Positions 7,785 to 17,138 are shown, counted from the stretch's first letter. The stretch is DNA of 64,000 nucleotides from Eubacteriales bacterium (GCA_030524175.1 JAUNHC010000015.1:1-64000), one strand, 5' to 3'. Notes: generated from the letters alone by a model not told the origin. Numbers and translations are program-made.

Positions 7785-8128
7785 TAGCGCAGACCACTAC
7801 TTAAAGATTCGGATTTCGCCAGTGCGTCTTTATAGTTGGGATTGCCTTCGCGGATCATATTAAGAAGCGCCTGCTCTAACAGCCAGATTCCCGGGTGTTC
7901 ACCGGATGGATCGGGAATATGAGCATCGGATGCTACCCTGGATGCATTTGCGCCAGGAGCGGCGGCTTTTCCGAGCGTATTTAAGCCGGTGCTGGCCGTG
8001 CTTTTTCTGAGTACGTTAGTGCCAGATTCGGATAGTCTTTCCTTGTCTGCCAGGGAAGCATATTGCAGCTCCGGCGATAAAATTTTTTCGCCTGTAATAT
8101 AGTAGTGGAGCATGACCGCATACTCCAT
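7785..8128 (-). pseudogene. AraC-family regulator fragment (N-terminal domain remnant)
   Basis: Reading on the - strand from 8128, the frame contains MLHYYITGEKI, then LLEQALLNMIREGNPNYKDAL and SLSSGLRYHS. This resembles the linker region of Lachnospiraceae AraC-type regulators that precedes the DNA-binding domain. The AraC helix-turn-helix is missing: at about 7785 the sequence joins the Fic fragment, which is on the opposite strand. The frame continues by chance to 7565. Evidence is pattern memory only. Confidence 0.4.
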
Positions 8129-8487
8129 TTGAAATGGGGGGTGGTTATAGTTTAATAAAGCTGGATATGGTAATAGTTTGTTTCAGCAAAGATCAGGAAT
8201 CGCTGAAAGTTATTCTTGAGAACATATAAACCTCTTAAAATGATATCTTCTTAATGCATATGGAACCATAATTCAAAATCTCAATCTCAATATATGAAAT
8301 GACAAAGCTGATACCTTGCGACAAGTCCTTTGTTTTCAATGCTTTCGGAAGAATTCAGTACAAAAAAATTATCGACAGAGAGAAAAAACGGATCACACTA
8401 TACTTTTGGCTAGTTCACTTTTGAAACCATAAATGATAAAATTAAACAAATCAATATAAATCTTAGATTGATATTATCATTTTGGGG
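8129..8487. other. gene-free, AT-rich stretch
   Basis: No convincing gene, repeat or RNA was found. Short frames here are interrupted by stops. A piece at about 8165-8225 (VIVCFSKDQESLKVILEN) looks like the first strand and helix of a receiver domain, possibly a relic of a response regulator, but this is weak. Confidence 0.4.
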
Positions 8488-8516
8488 TTGACAAGAGAGG
8501 TAACAGAATGGATAAT
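8488..8516 (+). promoter_or_regulatory. near-consensus sigma-A promoter
   Basis: TTGACA (8488-8493) and GATAAT (8511-8516) are separated by exactly 17 nt. The predicted transcription start (about 8522-8523) falls on the first unit of the pentamer tract, so the leader RNA would begin with the repeats. A competing reading is a 13-codon leader peptide starting at ATG 8508 after GAGAGG. Confidence 0.75.
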
Positions 8517-8520
8517 TTGG

Positions 8521-8605
8521 CAGAGCAGAGCAGAGCAGAGATCAGATGAGCAGTGAAGACAAGAGAATAGCAGAGATCAGATTCGCAGAGAAGAGCAGAG
8601 CGATA
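8521..8605 (+). repeat. 5-nt periodic GAG-type tract in leader RNA
   Basis: From 8521 the sequence parses into consecutive 5-nt units without a gap: four CAGAG, then ATCAG, ATGAG, CAGTG, AAGAC, AAGAG, AATAG, CAGAG, ATCAG, ATTCG, CAGAG, AAGAG, CAGAG. Eleven of the first sixteen units end in GAG or TAG, each separated from the next triplet by two bases. This is the geometry of binding sites for the 11-subunit RNA-binding protein TRAP. It may instead be simple repeat expansion. Confidence 0.85.
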
Positions 8606-8650
8606 AGGTTCTGTTTTTTTGTCGAATCCATTTTTATACAGGACTATGTA

Positions 8651-8705
8651 AAGACCGTCGGACAGCAGAGGGCATCAGTGCCCTCTGCTGTCCGATGGTC
8701 TTTTT
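8651..8705 (+). terminator. 24-bp terminator/attenuator stem before the LuxR-type gene
   Basis: The arms 8651-8674 and 8679-8702 pair over 24 bp with one G-U wobble and a 4-nt loop (TCAG), followed by a T-tract (8701-8705). The 3' arm contains CTCTGCT, the complement of AGCAGAG, which is repeated in the upstream pentamer tract. The stem lies only 22 nt before the gene start, so expression of the locus requires readthrough. Confidence 0.85.
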
Positions 8706-8727
8706 GTAAAAAGATACGGAGGTGATG

Positions 8728-11082
8728 ATGATCAGTCAGCAGGATGAAAATTATAGATTCCCGAAAATCGCGGAAAGCAGGATGAGGGCTGCAAAAAAGA
8801 CAAAGACACCGGCGTATCTTTACGGTGTCACAGGGATTGGTAAAACTTCGCTGATCCAACAGCTTTTTGTGCACAGGAGATATCGGTACCACAAGTCTGT
8901 GGAACTGATCGGTGAGGAAACTTCCGTCCATATTCCCAAAGATGAAAAAACATATATCGTTGTTGTGGATGATCTTCAGGAGATTACAGATCCGGAGGAG
9001 CGCAGATGTCTTACAGAGATATTTCGTACATTTCTGGAACAGGGGAATGTGTGGCTGATCCTCATATCCAGAGCCCCGGTGCCCGGATGGCTGATGGACA
9101 CGTATATCCGGTATTCCTTTGTGACCATAGGGGAGGAAGACTTTTATTTTACCAGGGAGCAGCAGGATGCCTATCTGGAAGAAAAACTCACCACCCTGTC
9201 AGGAGCGGAAAAAGAGAAGATGTGGGAGTGCACTCAGGGGGTTCCCATTGCGGTGCGCCTGCTGGTGCTCTATAGAGGAGAGATAGAAGTAACCAGGGAG
9301 GACCTTTTGAATTACCTGGAAAGCCATGTGTATGACCAGTGGGACCTGGAACTGGAAGAGTTTTTGATGGAAATTTCTATTGCAGAGCAGTTTACTAAAG
9401 AACTGGCGGAGATGATAACCGGAAGCAGCCGTGTGGACACCTTGCTGGCCCGGGCAGCGGAGCTTGGAAACTTCTTCGCGCAAAGCGGCAGGGACGGGGT
9501 CTGGCAGTACCGGTGGCAGATGCTGCTGTCCATGCGCCGCCGGCTGCAGAAAAAATACTGCAGGGAAAAAATCCGGCAGTTATACCACCATGCAGGGCTG
9601 TATTATGAACTTCACGACCAGATTCCCATGGCCTTGTCCATGTACGAAAGATATGGGGATACGGAGAGCATTTCCCGGATACTGGTGGCCAATGTCAGGA
9701 AGAACCCGGCCACAGGCCATTACTATGAGCTGAAAGCGCATTATCTGAAGCTGCCGGAAGAAGTGATACTGGAAAGTCCTGTATTGATTGCAGGTATGAG
9801 TATGCTCCAGTCTATCCTGATGAATGAGGAGGAGAGCGAACGCTGGTATCGTGAACTGGAAGCCTACGCCAAAACCCATGGGGGCAGTGAGAGGCGGGAG
9901 GCGAAAAGCCGCCTGCTGTACCTGGATATCGGGCTGCCCCACAGGGGGAGCGTGAACCTGGCGGAGATTTTAAAACATGCAGGGACGCTTCTCAGGGAGA
10001 GAGGAAACTGCCTGCCGGAATTTTCCGTGACCAGCAATCTGCCCTCCATGATGAACGGGGGAAAGGATTTCTGTGAGTGGAGCCGCCATGACAGGGAACT
10101 GGCGGTGTCCATCGGAAAACCTGTGGAGTTTGTCCTTGGAAAATATGGAAAAGGCCTGGTGCCGCTGGCCTTGGCGGAGAGTTTTCTGGAAAAAGGTCTG
10201 GACAGTTACGAAGTCATGAGCCTGGCCCAGAAGGGAAAGCTGGCAGCGGAGAGCGGCGGCAAGATAGAACAGGGTTTCGTGGCGGCGGGCCTCTTGTGCT
10301 GGCTGTCCATCCTGGAGGGGAATGCAGAGTACGCCATGGAACAGATGGAGGCCTTCCGGGGGAGGGCTCAGAGAGAGGCACCCAATCTTCTGAAGAACCT
10401 GGAGGCCTTTGTCTGCCGGGTATCCCTTTATCTCAATGACTATGTTCTGGCGGAGACCTGGATGAAAGAGGCCCCGGATGAGCTGGCGGAATTTGCCACC
10501 ATGGAACGGTTCCGCTACCTGACCAAAGTGCGGGTCTACCTCCAGCAGGGGAAGTATGAACGGGCGTGCGCCCTGGCGGAACAGCTTCTCCACTATGCGG
10601 AGAAAATGCAGCGGACCTATATCCGGATGGAATCCCGCCTGTTGTTAAGCTCCGCTCTGTACGGCCTTCACCGGGAAAAGTGGAGAGAAGTGCTGCAGCA
10701 ATGCATCAGCGAGGCGGAAAGCTATCATTTTGTGCGGCTGCTTTCCCGGGAAGGGCCATTGACGGAGCGAATGCTCCGGGAGGGGGAGTTTGCCTTTCAG
10801 GATGCAGGATTTGAAGAACAGGTGAGGAGAGAATGCAGCCGGATGGCAGGATATTATCCCAGATATCTGGAGCCGGGAAGCAGCGGGGAGATACAACTGC
10901 CGGAAAATGCCCGGAACATCCTCAGGCTGCAGGCGGAGGGCTTTTCAGCCCGTGAGATAGCAGAAAAACTGGGCTTCAGCCTTGCCAATGTAAAATACCA
11001 TATCAGCGAGAATTACCGGAAGCTGGGTGTGAAAAGCCAGGCAGCGGCGGTCAATGAAGCGAGAAAAAGAAATATCCTATAG
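8728..11082 (+). CDS. MalT-like LuxR-family transcriptional regulator with AAA ATPase domain
   Basis: A 784-residue regulator of the STAND/MalT type. Walker A GVTGIGKT is at residues 33-40 and a Walker B-like VVVDDLQE follows near residue 75. The middle ~450 residues are helical and TPR-like, as expected for a sensor that binds an inducer or partner. The C-terminus (last ~60 residues) is a LuxR helix-turn-helix: LQAEGFSAREIAEKLGFS then VKYHISENYRKLGV. The ATG at 8728 is taken because GGAGG (8718-8722) is 5 nt upstream; ATG 8725 is also possible. It is the first gene of a surface-protein locus and probably activates it. Expression appears to be gated by the leader repeats and terminator. Confidence 0.88.
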   Translation: MISQQDENYRFPKIAESRMRAAKKTKTPAYLYGVTGIGKTSLIQQLFVHRRYRYHKSVELIGEETSVHIPKDEKTYIVVVDDLQEITDPEERRCLTEIFRTFLEQGNVWLILISRAPVPGWLMDTYIRYSFVTIGEEDFYFTREQQDAYLEEKLTTLSGAEKEKMWECTQGVPIAVRLLVLYRGEIEVTREDLLNYLESHVYDQWDLELEEFLMEISIAEQFTKELAEMITGSSRVDTLLARAAELGNFFAQSGRDGVWQYRWQMLLSMRRRLQKKYCREKIRQLYHHAGLYYELHDQIPMALSMYERYGDTESISRILVANVRKNPATGHYYELKAHYLKLPEEVILESPVLIAGMSMLQSILMNEEESERWYRELEAYAKTHGGSERREAKSRLLYLDIGLPHRGSVNLAEILKHAGTLLRERGNCLPEFSVTSNLPSMMNGGKDFCEWSRHDRELAVSIGKPVEFVLGKYGKGLVPLALAESFLEKGLDSYEVMSLAQKGKLAAESGGKIEQGFVAAGLLCWLSILEGNAEYAMEQMEAFRGRAQREAPNLLKNLEAFVCRVSLYLNDYVLAETWMKEAPDELAEFATMERFRYLTKVRVYLQQGKYERACALAEQLLHYAEKMQRTYIRMESRLLLSSALYGLHREKWREVLQQCISEAESYHFVRLLSREGPLTERMLREGEFAFQDAGFEEQVRRECSRMAGYYPRYLEPGSSGEIQLPENARNILRLQAEGFSAREIAEKLGFSLANVKYHISENYRKLGVKSQAAAVNEARKRNIL

Positions 11083-11100
11083 AAAAGGGGAAACAACGTG

Positions 11101-14100
11101 ATGAAAAGACAGCGGACAAAGATCAGTCCGGGAATAAAAAAGAAAGGAAAGCGGATACTGGCAACAGTGCTTGCAGTAGTTTTGGTCAGTCCTTATGGGG
11201 ACTACAAAATGCCTGCCACAGTCAAGGCGGATGCTCCGGAGCAAACATTGGAGAGTACTGCTTTGGAGGCGGTATCAGAAACGGCGGTCCCAGAGATAAA
11301 GGTTGCGGATGCTATAGAGGGGACGGAAGCGGCCGCCCCGGAAACAGAAGATCAGGAGCCGGAAAAGCAGCCGGCAGAAGACCCCACAGGACCAGAGACA
11401 CCGCAGACTGAACAGATAGAAACAGAATCCAATGTCATGGAGGAAACATGCATCTGTACAGAGCCTTGTATGGAGGAAACAGTCAATATGGACTGCCCGA
11501 TGTGCAGTGGAGAGAATGGGGATTGGAAAGTCTGCAAAGGAAAGGTGGTCTTTACAGAGGAGCCAGGAGAACAGGAGAGTTGTATTTGTACAATTTCCTG
11601 CAGTGAGAGCCATATCAATGCCGATTGCCCCATCTGTTCTGTTGAGAACGCCGACCTGTCTGTCTGCAAAGGCGAGAGCCCGCAGGCAAGCGTCACCATG
11701 GACGGAATAACCACAGAGTATGCCAATCTTTTGGAGGCGCTGAATGCAGCAAACGAAAAAAATGCTACCGTCACCATGCTTCAGGATGGGACGGGCGAGA
11801 CAAGCAAGGATTACTTTTGGACGATGACAGGCGGCAATGTTACGCTTGACATGAACGGGCATACCCTGATCTGCGAAGGATTTGTAATCGAAGACAACAG
11901 TTCTAAGGGAATGCTGACCATCACAGGTAATGGAAATTTCCAGTCTACAGGCCAGGGAGTGAATGTGATCAGCGGAAAATGTACGATTGAAAACGGAACT
12001 TTTTCCTTAACAGGCTTAGTAAAGTCTTTTTTAATCGGCAACGAAACGAATGGTTTGCTGACTATTAAAGGGGGAACTTTCAAAAGCAGCAGTGTTGAAC
12101 TATTGGGTCCTTCTTCTTCTGTAGAGTCCTCCAGCGCCATATCGGGCGGCACCTTTGACGAGCTAAACTTATACTCAGGTATCAATCTGAAAATAACCGG
12201 CGGTAAATTTGGAAAGATCAATGGCGGGGATACCTCTTGCAGTACATACATTGCGGACGGTTATACGCTCTACGACTACGCAAATAACCAATGGGTGACT
12301 GAACCTGAGAAACTGAGCGCAGTATCCATTGAGAATGTGGAAGTGAAAAGAATACCCGTGAGCATATCTGCACAGCCCCAGGACAAGACGGTCTATTACA
12401 GTCAGTGGACAGAAAAATTGGAAGTGACAGCGCAGACAGTGGACGGCGCCGGGCCCGTTTCTTATCAGTGGTACCGTGTGGGTACCGGAGCCGATGGCGG
12501 GGATGAAGCCATTTCCGGTGCAGCGGAAGCCCAATTTAGGATCCCCGGGGATTTGGATGCAGGAACGCATAACTTTTACTGCATCGCCACCTGTGACGGT
12601 TATCCGGCAAAAAGCAATACGGCTGCGGTTACCGTGCTGCAGTCCGGTATAGACCTTGGAGAGATCAAGACCTACCTGAAGAGGGACGACGTGATTCCAA
12701 AGGAGCAGACGATCTTTACGGGCGAACAGACCATTATGGTGACGGTTACTCCAAAAACTACCGGTAAGGCTCCGGCAGTTATGGCAAGAACGGCCGCTGC
12801 AGAGCCGGCAGCCGGTCAGATGGCGCTCTATGATGAGAAAGGGAACCAGATCGGCCCTGCGGTGGATGCGTCGGTATCCGGTGCCTATTGGATGAACGTT
12901 AACAGCACAGAATTGGGCGTGGGCGTCCATGTCCTTACCGTTAAATATGTGGGCGGCCCCAATGTTGTTTCCGCAGAAGGGACCGTGGAGGTCACGGTCG
13001 TCCCTGCGGCCCGGATTGACAGCCAGGAATACTTCACGCTGGAGGCTGCCTGGGCAGATGCAAAAAAGAACAGCTCCGAAGAAAGTCCCGTCACGGTGAC
13101 TCTGTTGGCGGATGTGGAGGTCAGTTCAGAGTTGACAGTGGAGTCAGAGGAGCACATCATCCTCACCAGTGAACCGGACAAAAACTATACGGTTTCCAGC
13201 ACTATTAATGGGCCTCAAAAAGGAACCATCAGGATGAGTGGCGGAATCTTTGAACTTTTGGGTGGTACAGTCAAATCTCCGGGAAACGGTTATGGCATAT
13301 TTTTATTAGGAGGCAGCGCTTTTCTGAGAGGCGGCAGTATCACCGGTATGCATGGTATCTATCTGGAGGAGTACAAAGCGGCTGCCCGGGTAGAGATATT
13401 CAGTGGTTTTGTAATGCGTGTGTCCAGCGATGGGATAGAGGCACAGATTGGCGGAGAACTCATAATCAATGGCGGGCAGATGGAAGCTGGCAGTACATGT
13501 GTGCATGCAAAAAATGGTGTAACTGTGCGCATCAGCGGAGGAATCATAAAATCGTATTTCAACGGTCATGGTTTAGATGTAAGTGGTAATAGCAGTGCTC
13601 TGGTAGAACTTTCCGGAGGTACCTTTACCGGCAGCGACTCCTCCCCCAGCATTTCTGTGTCCAATACGTCCAATGTAAAAAGCATACTGGCGGAGGGAAA
13701 AGCCTATTATCGGGGCGGGGATACCACAGGAGAACTGATTACCGAAGGACTGGATGGGACGAAGCTTTTAGAAACCGTAACGGTGGGCGACTGCACCCAC
13801 AGCGTAAAAGAATGGACAGATCTGCAGGATGGCACCCATACCGGAGTATGTACGGCCTGTGGAAGTACCATAGTGGCTGCCCATACCTGGGATAGCAGCC
13901 ATTCGAAATGTCCAGACTGCCAGATTGCGTTTGCAGCCAGTGTGGAGAGCAACGGGGAAGAAGCCCTGTTTGCCGCTATAGAACAGGCCTGGGCATACGC
14001 AAAGAAAAACAGTTCAGAAGAAAATGGGGCGACGGTGACGCTCCTGGCGGATGCGGAAGTGTCGGAAGGCCTGACCGTGGAAGCTGGGGAGCACATCATC

Positions 14101-16020
14101 CTTACCTGTCCGGAGGGTGTGGAGTATACGCTTTTCAGTTCAATCAAAATATCGGGAGGAACCTTTGTGCTTACAGGTGGAACGGTCAGTCATGATAATA
14201 AAGATGCTACTATTGATATAACAGGAGGAAGGGCGCTCCTGAAGGGCGGGAAAGTTACAGGCATGCGAGGTGTAAGAATCCCTCAGGATGCTGCAAATGG
14301 AGCAGAAATGGAGATAGATGGAGATTGTGTGATTATAGGAGATGAAGGGGTGCTTATTAGGTCTGGAACGGCTAGGATTAAAGGCGGACAGATCAGCGGA
14401 ACTGGGAAGGGTAACGCGGGATTTGTCGTGTATGGTACCGGAAATGCGAAGATCAGCGGAGGAAGTATACAAGGTAAATTCTGTGGTTTGGAAATGAGAG
14501 GGAAGGGAGTTGTAACGCTTTCAGGAGGAACATTTAGAGGATATTATGGCATTGAGTCAAAGCAACAACCTGTGAAGAACTTTCTGGAAAAGGGAAAAGC
14601 CTATTATCAGGGCGAGGATACCGCAGGAGAACTTATCACGGAAGGACTGGAAGGGACGTGGCTTCCAAAAACCGTAACGGTAGGCGACTGCATCCACTGG
14701 ATAGGGAGCGGAAGCGACAATGGAGACGGTACCCACACTGGAGCATGTGCTGTTTGTGGGCAGGAAGTGATAAAATCCCACAACATGGCAGGTTGGACGG
14801 ATCAGGAGGATGGCACTCATGCCAGAGCCTGTGAAGTATGCGGGTATACGGAGAAACACCCTCACAGCATGACGGTTTGGAAAGACCAGAAAGACGGAAC
14901 TCATAGCAGAAGCTGTTCGGACTGCGAATACACGGAGACGGCGGAGCATATCTGGGACAGGAACCATCCCCAATGCCCGGACTGCCAGCTCACGGCGGTT
15001 GTCCTTGTGGAGATAAAGGGAACAGATACGCTGTTTTCTTCCATGGCAGAAGCCTGGGAATACGCCAAGGAGAACAGTTTAGAAACATCTCCGGCCACGG
15101 TAATGCTTCTGGCGGATGTCACGATTTCGGAAAGTTTATATGTAAATGAAGGAGAATCCCTGATCCTTACCAGTGCAAATGGCATGGAGTATAGCTTGGA
15201 TGTGATCAATAACTATGCTGACGGCATCGTGGTACAGGGCGGAACCTTTGAGATGACGGGAGGCAGCGTCAGCCACAACTTAACTGCTATATCTATAGTG
15301 GGCGGAAAAGTGGTTATTCGGGGCGGCAAGGTAACAGGAGGCTTGACAGGTCTGGCGATGCAGGGTGGAAACGCCATGATCGATGGCGGAACGATCACAG
15401 GGGAACAATATGGAATCGCGGTATTTGAAAATAGCGCTTCGGTATTACTTTCCGGCGGGTGTTTTACTGGAAAAGGCTATGGTAGTATAGTGCAAAATTG
15501 CGAGTTATCACTAAATTCATTTTTGGCAGAGGGCTGCTATTACTACGATGAAACCGGAAATAAGGTAATACCTGCTGATAATGCCTTTATGTTGAGCAAA
15601 AAAACTGTTTTCGTAAAGAACCCGGATGTGGTGTCCTACACCATTTCCATCCCACAGACTGCCATTGCAGGCGGAGAGCCGGTCAATATCGGAATCAATC
15701 AGGAACAGACCTTCAACTTAAACGGCGGCACGGTCAGCGTATCCGTCAGTGGCGGAATCGACGAAAGCGGCAAGCTGACGTTGACGGACAAAGCCAATAC
15801 TGCCAACACCGTGACTTCGGCGCTCTATGTACAGAAGCCAGGAGAAACGGAGGAACAGCCGATCACCAGCTATGAAAATGGAGTGTTTGCATCCTTCACA
15901 AAAGCAGGTGATCCGGCAGCAGCCCTTTCCTTTAAGGAGCCGACGGAAATAAATATTCCGATCGGAAGGTATGAAGGAAACGTCACATTTTCTATTGATT
16001 ATACAGAAGCACAGCAGTAG
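11101..16020 (+). CDS. large exported beta-helix surface protein with cysteine modules
   Basis: This 1639-residue protein starts with a basic N-terminus and a hydrophobic stretch (ILATVLAVVLVSP, residues ~20-32), a signal peptide. Residues ~110-190 hold two related cysteine modules (CICTEPC ... CPMCSGEN; CICTISC ... CPICSVEN). The bulk consists of three ~300-residue repeats, each beginning AWAxAKKNSSEE-x-VTLLAD and continuing with many short ISGGTF/GGTV turns typical of right-handed parallel beta-helices. An Ig-like segment lies near residues 415-510. DGTHTGxCxxCG zinc-ribbon-like linkers separate repeats. The C-terminal ~125 residues (YTISIPQ ... GRYEGNVTFSIDY) resemble the two small exported proteins downstream. 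No sortase motif is seen. An adhesin or glycan-binding role is inferred. Confidence 0.82.
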   Translation: MKRQRTKISPGIKKKGKRILATVLAVVLVSPYGDYKMPATVKADAPEQTLESTALEAVSETAVPEIKVADAIEGTEAAAPETEDQEPEKQPAEDPTGPETPQTEQIETESNVMEETCICTEPCMEETVNMDCPMCSGENGDWKVCKGKVVFTEEPGEQESCICTISCSESHINADCPICSVENADLSVCKGESPQASVTMDGITTEYANLLEALNAANEKNATVTMLQDGTGETSKDYFWTMTGGNVTLDMNGHTLICEGFVIEDNSSKGMLTITGNGNFQSTGQGVNVISGKCTIENGTFSLTGLVKSFLIGNETNGLLTIKGGTFKSSSVELLGPSSSVESSSAISGGTFDELNLYSGINLKITGGKFGKINGGDTSCSTYIADGYTLYDYANNQWVTEPEKLSAVSIENVEVKRIPVSISAQPQDKTVYYSQWTEKLEVTAQTVDGAGPVSYQWYRVGTGADGGDEAISGAAEAQFRIPGDLDAGTHNFYCIATCDGYPAKSNTAAVTVLQSGIDLGEIKTYLKRDDVIPKEQTIFTGEQTIMVTVTPKTTGKAPAVMARTAAAEPAAGQMALYDEKGNQIGPAVDASVSGAYWMNVNSTELGVGVHVLTVKYVGGPNVVSAEGTVEVTVVPAARIDSQEYFTLEAAWADAKKNSSEESPVTVTLLADVEVSSELTVESEEHIILTSEPDKNYTVSSTINGPQKGTIRMSGGIFELLGGTVKSPGNGYGIFLLGGSAFLRGGSITGMHGIYLEEYKAAARVEIFSGFVMRVSSDGIEAQIGGELIINGGQMEAGSTCVHAKNGVTVRISGGIIKSYFNGHGLDVSGNSSALVELSGGTFTGSDSSPSISVSNTSNVKSILAEGKAYYRGGDTTGELITEGLDGTKLLETVTVGDCTHSVKEWTDLQDGTHTGVCTACGSTIVAAHTWDSSHSKCPDCQIAFAASVESNGEEALFAAIEQAWAYAKKNSSEENGATVTLLADAEVSEGLTVEAGEHIILTCPEGVEYTLFSSIKISGGTFVLTGGTVSHDNKDATIDITGGRALLKGGKVTGMRGVRIPQDAANGAEMEIDGDCVIIGDEGVLIRSGTARIKGGQISGTGKGNAGFVVYGTGNAKISGGSIQGKFCGLEMRGKGVVTLSGGTFRGYYGIESKQQPVKNFLEKGKAYYQGEDTAGELITEGLEGTWLPKTVTVGDCIHWIGSGSDNGDGTHTGACAVCGQEVIKSHNMAGWTDQEDGTHARACEVCGYTEKHPHSMTVWKDQKDGTHSRSCSDCEYTETAEHIWDRNHPQCPDCQLTAVVLVEIKGTDTLFSSMAEAWEYAKENSLETSPATVMLLADVTISESLYVNEGESLILTSANGMEYSLDVINNYADGIVVQGGTFEMTGGSVSHNLTAISIVGGKVVIRGGKVTGGLTGLAMQGGNAMIDGGTITGEQYGIAVFENSASVLLSGGCFTGKGYGSIVQNCELSLNSFLAEGCYYYDETGNKVIPADNAFMLSKKTVFVKNPDVVSYTISIPQTAIAGGEPVNIGINQEQTFNLNGGTVSVSVSGGIDESGKLTLTDKANTANTVTSALYVQKPGETEEQPITSYENGVFASFTKAGDPAAALSFKEPTEINIPIGRYEGNVTFSIDYTEAQQ

Positions 16021-16037
16021 GAAGGAGCCATGACAAA

Positions 16038-16547
16038 ATGAACAAAGACAATAAGACGGGAAAAACAATCCTTCTGCTCTTCCTTGTACTCCTGCTTGTG
16101 GGAGCAGGGATATTTGTAGGAATGAACTGGAACCGCTGGTTCGGGGAAACACCCCCGGAGGCCCCCGTCACTGACCAGAATGCCCGGGACTGGACCGGGG
16201 AGCAGGAGGTCTACCAGGGAGAGAAAAATACGGACACCATCGACATCCCCGGTTACGGGAGCATTACCTTAAAAGCAGATGCCGCGGAGCAGTCCGTGAA
16301 CCTGTATAACCCGGAGCAGAATACCTGCTACTTCCGCATGACACTGCTGCTCAGTGACGGCACGCAGCTCTGGCAGTCGGGGTTAATAGAGCCGGGAAAG
16401 GGTATTTATGACCTGACCATGGAGCAGACACTTGCAGAAGGGACTTACGAGGAGGCAGTTCTGAAGTATGAATGCTTCGCAATGAATGAGGAACAGACGC
16501 CGCTCAATGGCTCTGAAATAAAGTTAACACTGAATGTGATTCAGTAA
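16038..16547 (+). CDS. membrane-anchored extracellular protein (169 aa)
   Basis: The protein has one N-terminal membrane segment (residues ~10-30: ILLLFLVLLLVGAGIFVGM) and an exported domain of ~135 residues without a lipobox. The exported part is beta-rich, with a GYGSITL strand, a YNPEQNTCYF motif and a closing ALKYECF ... ITLNV-type strand pair. I do not know a named family. It is placed 17 nt after the large surface protein with a good AGGAAGGAG site, so it is part of the same transcript and may anchor or assemble the surface proteins. Confidence 0.72.
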   Translation: MNKDNKTGKTILLLFLVLLLVGAGIFVGMNWNRWFGETPPEAPVTDQNARDWTGEQEVYQGEKNTDTIDIPGYGSITLKADAAEQSVNLYNPEQNTCYFRMTLLLSDGTQLWQSGLIEPGKGIYDLTMEQTLAEGTYEEAVLKYECFAMNEEQTPLNGSEIKLTLNVIQ

Positions 16548-16607
16548 CATCCCTGCCGGGCGGAAACCCGCCCACAAAGGCATGAGAATAAAATGGAGGA
16601 AAACAAA

Positions 16608-17117
16608 ATGAGAAAGACAATGAAAAAGGCAATGGCAGGCGCAGTGGCAGTGGGAATGCTATCAGCAGGTACAATGACCGCATATGCGGCAGAACCGCAG
16701 ACAGGGTCCACGACGGTGCAGTATACAAAGAGCCAGGAGTCAAGCTTTGTACTGAGCATTCCCCAGTCCGTTACACTGTCTGATACAGAGGAAGTTAGTA
16801 AAACAGTAGGAGTGACCGCAATCAGTGTGGCGGATAGCGAGAAGGTGCAGATCAAGGTTACAGAGGGAATTACAAACGGCGCTGTAACTCTGACAGATAA
16901 GGCTATATCTAAAGAAGTATCTTCAAAGGTTAGTCTGACGAAAAATAATACTGGAGAAGGAATCAAAAGCGATGACGTTGTAGCAGAATTTGAGGGAACA
17001 TCTACCACAGCTACCACGGGAGGCACGCTGTACTTTGCCCCGGTAGGAGAAGATGCAGAAGTGGGAACATACGAGGGCACCATCACATTTTCAGCTTCTA
17101 TCGCAGCAAAGAACTAA
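16608..17117 (+). CDS. small exported IPQ-domain protein A
   Basis: The ATG at 16608 is chosen because the earlier in-frame ATG at 16593 forms part of the sequence ATGGAGGA that serves as ribosome-binding site. A clear signal peptide (MAGAVAVGMLSAGTMTAYA, cleavage after AYA) leads to a ~145-residue beta-rich domain. Its first strand FVLSIPQSVTL and last strands GTYEGTITFSASI match the C-terminus of the large surface protein and the next gene. No membrane anchor or cysteine is present, so it is secreted or polymerised. A pilin- or S-layer-like subunit is possible but unproven. Confidence 0.75.
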   Translation: MRKTMKKAMAGAVAVGMLSAGTMTAYAAEPQTGSTTVQYTKSQESSFVLSIPQSVTLSDTEEVSKTVGVTAISVADSEKVQIKVTEGITNGAVTLTDKAISKEVSSKVSLTKNNTGEGIKSDDVVAEFEGTSTTATTGGTLYFAPVGEDAEVGTYEGTITFSASIAAKN

Positions 17118-17138
17118 ACACAGGAGGAAATGAAAACA

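Noticed and set aside
8521-8605. CRISPR-like repeat array
   Set aside because: Units are 5 nt and contiguous, with no spacers.
8546-8725. 59-codon frame running through the pentamer tract and terminator stem
   Set aside because: No ribosome-binding site, and the composition reflects the repeat and hairpin; the RNA explanation is stronger.
13300-15600. Long - strand frames across the large surface protein gene
   Set aside because: Complementary-strand shadows of a repetitive coding sequence, without ribosome-binding sites.
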